A stretch of 18,634 nt of DNA, taken from NCBI GenBank assembly GCA_905236405.1, contig CAJOQB010000017.1, positions 1 through 18,634 on the forward strand. The letters are read 5' to 3'. Positions within the stretch are counted from its first letter, which is position 1, and each line of letters begins with the position of its first letter. The notes beneath the pieces are model-generated. The model was not told the DNA's origin and did not search any database. It saw only the letters and a list, made by a program, of their open reading frames with translations. Position numbers and translations under genes: made by a program. This DNA comes from an uncultured Bacteroidales bacterium. GTDB lineage: Bacteria > Bacteroidota > Bacteroidia > Bacteroidales > P3. Shown here piece by piece: positions 13,939 through 18,634 of the stretch.

Positions 13939-15573
13939 TTAATCCTTGTCACTGACGAAAGGATAACTGTAGTTCTCAGCAGGCTGGAATGTTTCCTTGA
14001 TTGCCTGCGGACTAACCCAGCGCAGCAAGTTGAGGTAAGAACCGGCCTTATCGTTGGTACCGCTGGCACGAGCGCCACCGAAGGGTTGCTGACCCACGAC
14101 AGCACCTGTAGGCTTGTCATTGAAATAGATGTTGCCGGCAGCATACTGCAGTTTATCATAAGCTTGATGCAGAGCCTTGCGGTCGATGCTGAAGATAGCA
14201 CCCGTAAGAGCATAAGGCGATGTAGTGTTGCACAGGTCAAGCGTCTCTTCGTACTTGTCATCATCATAAACATAAACAGTGATGATAGGTCCAAAGATTT
14301 CTTCCAGCATCGATTTATAATGAGGATCCTTGGCCAGAATCACCGTGGGCTCAATGAAGTAACCCATCTCCTTGCTTCCGTTGCCACCACATACGATTTC
14401 GGCATCGGGACTTTGTTTGGCATGCTCCAGATAGTTCATGCAGTTGTCGAAAGATTTCTCGTCAATTACAGCGTTGACAAAAGCACTGAAGTCACGGACA
14501 TCTCCCACCTTGATGGAAGCCACCATGTCACACACCGTCTGTTTCACCTCAGGCCACATACTGGCAGGGATGTAGGCACGACTGGCAGCCGAACACTTCT
14601 GGCCTTGGAATTCGAAAGCACCACGAACAATGGCGGTAGCCACTTGACGAGCGTTGGCACTGGCGTGAGCGAAGATAAAGTCCTTGCCACCCGTTTCACC
14701 GACAATCTTCGGATAGGTCTTGTAGTTGTTGATATTCTCTCCGATGCTCTTCCAGAAACTGTTGAAAGTACCCGTCGAACCAGTGAAATGCACACCGGCG
14801 AAGTCGGGACTTGCAAAGGCCACCTTGCCAATGATAGCTCCACTGCCAGGCAGGAAGTTAATCACACCATCAGGAAGACCAGCCTCTTTGTAAATCTTCA
14901 TCAACAGATAGTTGGAGAGCAAAGCCGTTGTCGAGGGTTTCCAAATACAAATGTTACCCATCAATATGGGGCTCATACCCAAATTCGATGCAATAGAGGT
15001 GAAGTTGAAGGGAGTGACAGCCAGGATGAAACCTTCGAGGGGACGGTAGGTCACATAGTTGAGTGTACCCTTGTCGCTGCAAGGCTGATCCGAATAGATC
15101 TGCGATGCATAATAAGCATTGTAACGCAAGAAATCAACAAGCTCACATGCACTGTCAATCTCAGCCTGCATCGTGGTCTTTCCTTGTCCAAGCATCGTGG
15201 CAGCATTGATCAGCATACGATATTTACCGCTAATCAAAGTGGCGATTTTTTGGAGGATGCTGGCACGCTCAATCCAAGGCGTGTTGGCCCACTCGTCATG
15301 GGCAGCCATAGCAGCATCGATAGCCATTTGCACCTCTTTCTCACTCACTTTGTGGTAACGAGCCAGCACATGCTTGTTCTCTGTCGGCATTACCACCTCG
15401 CCCATATTGTTGGTACGCACCTCTTTGCCACCAATAATGATAGGTATCTCGGTAACGGTGTTATAGAGTTCGTCGAGGGCTTTACGAATGTTGGCACGTT
15501 CAGGGCTGCCAGGAGCATAGCCCATTACAGGTTCGTTTTCCGGTTTGGGGAACTTGAAAATGATGTTGTTCAT
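13939..15573 (-). CDS. pruA: L-glutamate gamma-semialdehyde (1-pyrroline-5-carboxylate) dehydrogenase
   Basis: 544 aa, the length of the stand-alone eukaryote-like form. The aldehyde dehydrogenase fold is marked by TPFNFTSIASN (185-197 region), FTGSTGTF, GETGGKD with Glu293, and FQGQKCSA with catalytic Cys327. It oxidises glutamate semialdehyde, in equilibrium with P5C, to glutamate with NAD+, completing proline use; arginine or ornithine breakdown also feeds it. The proline dehydrogenase partner is not in the window. It is a single-gene unit with its own promoter (15718-15750) and terminator. Confidence 0.96.
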   Translation of the reverse strand: MNNIIFKFPKPENEPVMGYAPGSPERANIRKALDELYNTVTEIPIIIGGKEVRTNNMGEVVMPTENKHVLARYHKVSEKEVQMAIDAAMAAHDEWANTPWIERASILQKIATLISGKYRMLINAATMLGQGKTTMQAEIDSACELVDFLRYNAYYASQIYSDQPCSDKGTLNYVTYRPLEGFILAVTPFNFTSIASNLGMSPILMGNICIWKPSTTALLSNYLLMKIYKEAGLPDGVINFLPGSGAIIGKVAFASPDFAGVHFTGSTGTFNSFWKSIGENINNYKTYPKIVGETGGKDFIFAHASANARQVATAIVRGAFEFQGQKCSAASRAYIPASMWPEVKQTVCDMVASIKVGDVRDFSAFVNAVIDEKSFDNCMNYLEHAKQSPDAEIVCGGNGSKEMGYFIEPTVILAKDPHYKSMLEEIFGPIITVYVYDDDKYEETLDLCNTTSPYALTGAIFSIDRKALHQAYDKLQYAAGNIYFNDKPTGAVVGQQPFGGARASGTNDKAGSYLNLLRWVSPQAIKETFQPAENYSYPFVSDKD

Positions 15574-15717
15574 AGACTGGTTTATTTATTTGTTTATACT
15601 TTCTATCTTAACAATCTCTTGACTTCTGTTGTCATTGTTGGCCTATTCGATGTAAGGTGTTATCTCCTAAACGAAAAAACATATTCATAGGCCCTATGAA
15701 ACATGCAGAAGCGATTG

Positions 15718-15750
15718 CAAAGATATAAATAATTCTGCGTATTATCCAAA
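15718..15750 (-). promoter_or_regulatory. Promoter of pruA
   Basis: Minus-strand TATCTTTG (15718-15725) and TTTG (15747-15750), separated by 21 nt, fit the Bacteroidota -7/-33 consensus exactly. The 5' leader would be about 135 nt. Confidence 0.68.
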
Positions 15751-15756
15751 AAAAAG

Positions 15757-15764
15757 TATCTTTG
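15757..15764 (+). promoter_or_regulatory. -7 box of the divergent lipoprotein gene
   Basis: TATCTTTG on the plus strand, about 78 nt before the ATG at 15842; no clear TTTG was found at -33. It lies only 7 nt from the -33 box of pruA on the other strand, so the two promoters overlap. Confidence 0.5.
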
Positions 15765-15841
15765 CTAATGAAACGAAAACATATTCACACCCACTAAACA
15801 TTTACAATATAAAAAGTTAAACTAATAATAAATATTATCAA

Positions 15842-16276
15842 ATGAAAAGAATAAGTGTTTTTCTAATCTGCTTTGCCACATTGGCCATTTCGTCATGCAG
15901 TCTTCTGTCTGGTGCCGCATCCACCACAGCCGGTTCCACAGGCAGCAGTGCCGCACGTTCATTGGTTGGACTCTACAACAGTCGCCAAACCAATGGCAGC
16001 ATTTCCATCACAAACAGCAATGACCTGGCCAACATCTTGAACGTCATCACTGCAGCCCAACAGCTCAAAGCCAACAGCAGCGACGCTCAGTACAAGACCA
16101 ACTTCATCGCTGGATTAGTGAATGGCGGCAGCGGCATGATTACCTCCGCCAGTGCCACCAACATTGTCAACAGCATTCTGGGCAGCACCGCTTTCAGCAA
16201 TGTCAATGCAACCAACATCGCTCAAAAAGCCGAGACTGTGAGTGCCATCATTACCTTGCTCAACATGCTGAAATAA
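15842..16276 (+). CDS. Lipoprotein of unknown function
   Basis: 144 aa. MKRISVFLICFATLAISSC is an SPII signal with lipobox ISSC. The mature part is rich in Ser, Asn, Ala, Thr and Ile with almost no charged residues (ITNSNDLANILNVITAAQQL, NGGSGMITSASATNIVNSIL). It shows two similar helical blocks of the form SxxNxxNI(V/A)...I, at roughly 58-75 and 100-125. It resembles small Bacteroidales lipoproteins of the DUF4923 type only in its opening residues, so the family is left open. It is transcribed divergently from pruA and ends at a strong terminator. Confidence 0.78.
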   Translation: MKRISVFLICFATLAISSCSLLSGAASTTAGSTGSSAARSLVGLYNSRQTNGSISITNSNDLANILNVITAAQQLKANSSDAQYKTNFIAGLVNGGSGMITSASATNIVNSILGSTAFSNVNATNIAQKAETVSAIITLLNMLK

Positions 16277-16302
16277 CACTGAGCAAAGACACAAACAAAA
16301 CA

Positions 16303-16332
16303 AATCCCCGTCTGAACTTTCAGGCGGGGATT
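16303..16332. terminator. Bidirectional terminator
   Basis: A 12-bp stem AATCCCCGTCTG/CAGGCGGGGATT (one G-U pair) with a 6-nt loop. CTTTATG follows on plus, and TTGTTTTG on minus. It separates the convergent lipoprotein and DUF805 genes. Confidence 0.85.
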
Positions 16333-16361
16333 CTTTATGCAATATTTCAAAACAACAATGC

Positions 16362-16898
16362 TTACAAATGTCCTTCGCGACTCTTTTGCTCTTCCTTGTC
16401 TTCATCGGCAAACAACGTTTCGTTGGTCACCACATTGGGACGTTCGCCATTGCCGTCGAAAGGATTATAGTGAGTGTCTTCTTCCAATTCCTCTTCCTCT
16501 TGCGGTTTACGTTTGACAAAGCCCCAATTGTTGTCGTAGTTTTGGGTGGGTTGCAGCGTCATGTACAGCAATGCCAGCCAACCGATAACAGGAACGATGA
16601 ACAGGATAATCCACAGTCCGCTTTTTCCCATGTCATGCAGACGACGTGTTGTGGCGGCCAACACAGGCGATGCCAGCAACACCATTGAAATAACCAACAA
16701 CGGGCCAAAATGACGCAAGAAAGGAATGTCGGTAAACCATTTCAGGAAATTGTCAAACAACAGCTCGTCCAGCAGACTCGTCACCAAAGCAATCACAAAA
16801 CAAACAATGGCAAAATCGAAGAACTGGCGACGCCGTGTCCTACCGTGAAAGTCGGTATACTGCTTGATACATTGCCAAAAAGAGGACCAAATACTCAT
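16362..16898 (-). CDS. DUF805 family inner membrane protein
   Basis: 178 aa from the ATG at 16898. An in-frame ATG at 16967 exists but lies inside the predicted promoter and would prepend a non-family sequence. The family start is present (WSSFWQCIKQYTDFHGRTRR, with the FxGRxxR motif). So is the RRLHDMGKSGLWIIL motif between hydrophobic segments, and a final membrane helix (IVPVIGWLALLYMTLQP) followed by the N-x-W-G signature. Four membrane segments are likely. After about residue 135 the C-terminal tail is acidic and cytosolic (EEEELEED). Function of DUF805 is unknown; members are often linked to membrane homeostasis or transport. Confidence 0.9.
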   Translation of the reverse strand: MSIWSSFWQCIKQYTDFHGRTRRRQFFDFAIVCFVIALVTSLLDELLFDNFLKWFTDIPFLRHFGPLLVISMVLLASPVLAATTRRLHDMGKSGLWIILFIVPVIGWLALLYMTLQPTQNYDNNWGFVKRKPQEEEELEEDTHYNPFDGNGERPNVVTNETLFADEDKEEQKSREGHL

Positions 16899-16964
16899 AT
16901 TATCGCTTTTTAACTTTATAAAACACAATACAATCTGAATAAAACAATACTTTATATTGCTTTG

Positions 16965-16972
16965 CAAATATA
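16965..16972 (-). promoter_or_regulatory. -7 box of the DUF805 gene
   Basis: Minus-strand TATATTTG matches TAnnTTTG and puts transcription start about 60 nt before 16898. No TTTG was found at -33. Confidence 0.45.
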
Positions 16973-17105
16973 ATCATAAATAATTAACCACAGATTTTTT
17001 TTCATCAAACAACTCCATGTTTTCACTTTTTTCCACATATCAACAACAAGTCCAATTCTCCTGTTGAAAAAAAACATACACCTTTATATTAATATATCAA
17101 TTTAT

Positions 17106-17123
17106 CGTGTATTTTTGTACACG
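17106..17123 (+). promoter_or_regulatory. Promoter with overlapping dyad, DHH phosphoesterase gene
   Basis: TATTTTTG at 17110-17117 matches the -7 box. It lies within the inverted repeat CGTGTA (17106-17111) / TACACG (17118-17123), which could be an operator. The ATG at 17141 is 23 nt downstream. Confidence 0.5.
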
Positions 17124-17140
17124 GTTATCAGAATCTAAAG

Positions 17141-18187
17141 ATGTCATTAACATTTGAGAAAGAAACGATTGAAGAGATTCAGTCCATGCTGACAAATGCC
17201 AATAACATTGTATTGGTAAGTCATACGAATGCTGACGGAGACGCTGTAGGCTCAGTGTTGGGCATGTACCATATGCTGAAAAAGAATGTTCCCGGCAACA
17301 AAGACATCACTATGATTCTCCCCAACGGATGTCCCTTCACATTCGATTTTCTTCCCGATTCTTCTCTTATACTAAATGCCGACAACGAACCCGAACGCTG
17401 TCGTGCTGCCTTCGACACCTGCGCCCTTATCATAGGGGTGGATTTTAACGTGGCAAACCGCGTCGGTTCCTTGGAGCAGTCATTGACCAACGCCAAGGCA
17501 AGGAAACTACTCGTTGACCATCATATCAACCCCGACACTCAATTGTTCAACACCATCGTCTCCATGCCGCACATCGCCGCCACATGCGAGCTGCTCTTTT
17601 GGCTCGGCACAGCATTATGGGGAAAAGACATGCTCGACAAGAATATCGCCACCTGTCTCTACAACGGTATCATGACCGACACAGGCTCGTTTGCTTTCAG
17701 CAACAACCAACCCAACGTCTACGAGGCAGCGGCACGTCTTGTGGAACAAGGCATCAACGCCACCGAGATACACAACAACGTAATGAACTCTTGGAGTGTG
17801 AACAGAATGCGTTTTCTTGGATTCTGCCTCAACCAACGGATGCACATCTTCGAAGAAGACAAGTTCGCCTATATGGTGGTCAAACATGAGGACATGCAGC
17901 GTTACAACATCAAGAACGCCGAACTGGAAACCTTGGTGAATTATGTGATGATGATGCAGAACGTGTTGATGGGAGCATTGGTGAAAGAATACGACCCCAA
18001 CAACATACGTATCTCCTTCCGCTCGAAAGGCAATGTCGATGTTCAGCAATTAGCGGCTCGACACTACGGAGGCGGTGGACATCGAAACGCATCGGGCGCC
18101 ACCTCAACCAAGGATCTTGCAACGACAGTTTGCGAGATGGAATCCTTGATGAGACAAGAGATGAAGAAATACAGACAACAAGACTGA
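17141..18187 (+). CDS. DHH/DHHA1 family phosphoesterase, NrnA-like (nanoRNase / pAp phosphatase type)
   Basis: 348 aa. All metal-site motifs are present: HTNADGDAVGS (His28, Asp32, Asp34), GVDFN with Asp101, VDHH at 125-128, and MTDTGSF with Asp180. The DHHA1 half ends in GGGGHRNASG (310-319), which binds the substrate. Members hydrolyse short oligonucleotides, pAp or cyclic dinucleotide products in the cytoplasm; the exact substrate cannot be told from sequence. NADGD replaces the more common PDGD, a normal variation. Its stop is 6 nt before the FKBP lipoprotein ATG, so the two are an operon. Confidence 0.92.
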   Translation: MSLTFEKETIEEIQSMLTNANNIVLVSHTNADGDAVGSVLGMYHMLKKNVPGNKDITMILPNGCPFTFDFLPDSSLILNADNEPERCRAAFDTCALIIGVDFNVANRVGSLEQSLTNAKARKLLVDHHINPDTQLFNTIVSMPHIAATCELLFWLGTALWGKDMLDKNIATCLYNGIMTDTGSFAFSNNQPNVYEAAARLVEQGINATEIHNNVMNSWSVNRMRFLGFCLNQRMHIFEEDKFAYMVVKHEDMQRYNIKNAELETLVNYVMMMQNVLMGALVKEYDPNNIRISFRSKGNVDVQQLAARHYGGGGHRNASGATSTKDLATTVCEMESLMRQEMKKYRQQD

Positions 18188-18193
18188 TCCGCA

Positions 18194-18634
18194 ATGAAAC
18201 AATCACGCATATCCCACATCCTGTCTCTTCTCCTGCTTGCATTGGCAACAGCAGCGTGCGACCGCACTCCTGTCGTGGCTCCACCATCCAAGGGAAACGA
18301 CCCCTACAAGGAGAACATGATCAACGCCAACAAAGTGATTGAGCAGTCGGAGAAGACGCAGATTGAGAGCTATATTGCCCGTCGTGGATGGCAAATGCGA
18401 CAGATGAGCAATGGAGCATGGGTGGAGGAATACGCGGTTGGAAAAGGCAGCGTGGTGGATTACGAAGACACCATCGATATAGTGTACACCATCAACGCCA
18501 TTAACGGAAGCACCATCTACGACCATCAGAGCGAGCAGTTCGTGGTGGGACGGAACAAACCCACCGTGGGATTGGATGCCGCCGTACAGGGTATGCATCA
18601 TGGCAGCCGTGCCCGTGTCATCCTCCCCTCCAGC
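18194..18634 (+). CDS. FKBP-type peptidyl-prolyl isomerase lipoprotein (3' end beyond window)
   Basis: The frame is open from ATG 18194 to the window end (147 codons). The signal MKQSRISHILSLLLLALATA ends in a lipobox (TAAC). A helical segment (NKVIEQSEKTQIESYIARRG, then WQMRQMSNGAWVEEY) follows and resembles the N-terminal arm of GldI-like FKBP lipoproteins. The FKBP domain starts about residue 85 (VVDYEDTIDIVYTI) and reaches GLDAAVQGMHHGSRARVILP, the family's G-x-E-x-A-x-x-G-M-x-x-G-(E/S)-x-R region. It would help fold exported proteins in the periplasm. Expected remaining length is about 50 residues. It is downstream of, and coupled to, the DHH gene. Confidence 0.9.
   Translation, partial: MKQSRISHILSLLLLALATAACDRTPVVAPPSKGNDPYKENMINANKVIEQSEKTQIESYIARRGWQMRQMSNGAWVEEYAVGKGSVVDYEDTIDIVYTINAINGSTIYDHQSEQFVVGRNKPTVGLDAAVQGMHHGSRARVILPSS

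Noticed and set aside
14086..15690. 534-codon plus-strand frame opposite pruA
   Set aside because: The minus strand encodes a complete aldehyde dehydrogenase with catalytic residues; the plus frame is a long antisense shadow without motifs.

Overview
The window is a chromosomal segment from a Bacteroidota member, most likely order Bacteroidales (Prevotella-like or a relative). The evidence is gene content typical of the group: fused FtcD, MmdA-type carboxyltransferase with a separate biotin carrier, PruA, DUF805, DHH phosphoesterase and many lipoproteins with short SPII signals. Several promoters also fit the Bacteroidota pattern (TTTG, about 19-21 bp, then TAnnTTTG), and Shine-Dalgarno sites are weak. 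No rRNA, tRNA, CRISPR array or complete insertion sequence was seen.

Layout. Positions 1-1529 (minus) hold the start of a UvrD/Rep-like helicase that runs into a DnaQ-like 3'-5' exonuclease motif at the window edge. A short remnant of a HepT-like (DUF86) toxin gene, two hairpin terminators and a cluster of palindromes follow (1572-2010). Positions 2032-4840 (minus) are an AT-rich accessory block of four secreted or lipid-anchored proteins: a frameshift-suspect exported protein, a serine-rich repeat protein, a MORN-repeat protein and a lipoprotein. Its three translation starts not covered by an upstream gene are each preceded, 6-7 nt away, by the same 34-nt leader. A 210-bp imperfect inverted-repeat element (4921-5130) closes the block.

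Positions 5274-6980 (plus) carry housekeeping genes ruvX, def (peptide deformylase) and a TPR lipoprotein. Positions 7023-7724 (minus) encode an XRE-type regulator with a long disordered linker. A gene-poor, very AT-rich interval with nested palindromes (7741-8163) and a tiny lipoprotein gene (8504-8635) come next, then a 23-bp tandem repeat.

Positions 8908-13486 (minus) look like one metabolic unit read mmdA, Cys-rich lipoprotein, small MmdE/OadG-like subunit, biotin carrier, ftcD. It joins the biotin-dependent carboxyl transfer machinery of propionate/methylmalonyl-CoA metabolism to the last step of histidine degradation and one-carbon transfer. The membrane beta subunit (MmdB/OadB) usual for the decarboxylase is not in this window. 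pruA (13939-15573, minus) supplies glutamate from proline, so the region leans toward amino-acid catabolism.

The right end holds a lipoprotein of unknown family divergent from pruA, a DUF805 membrane protein, a DHH/DHHA1 (NrnA-like) phosphoesterase and the start of an FKBP-type lipoprotein isomerase. The last two are 6 nt apart and probably co-transcribed. Family calls are from motif recognition only; no database search was run.
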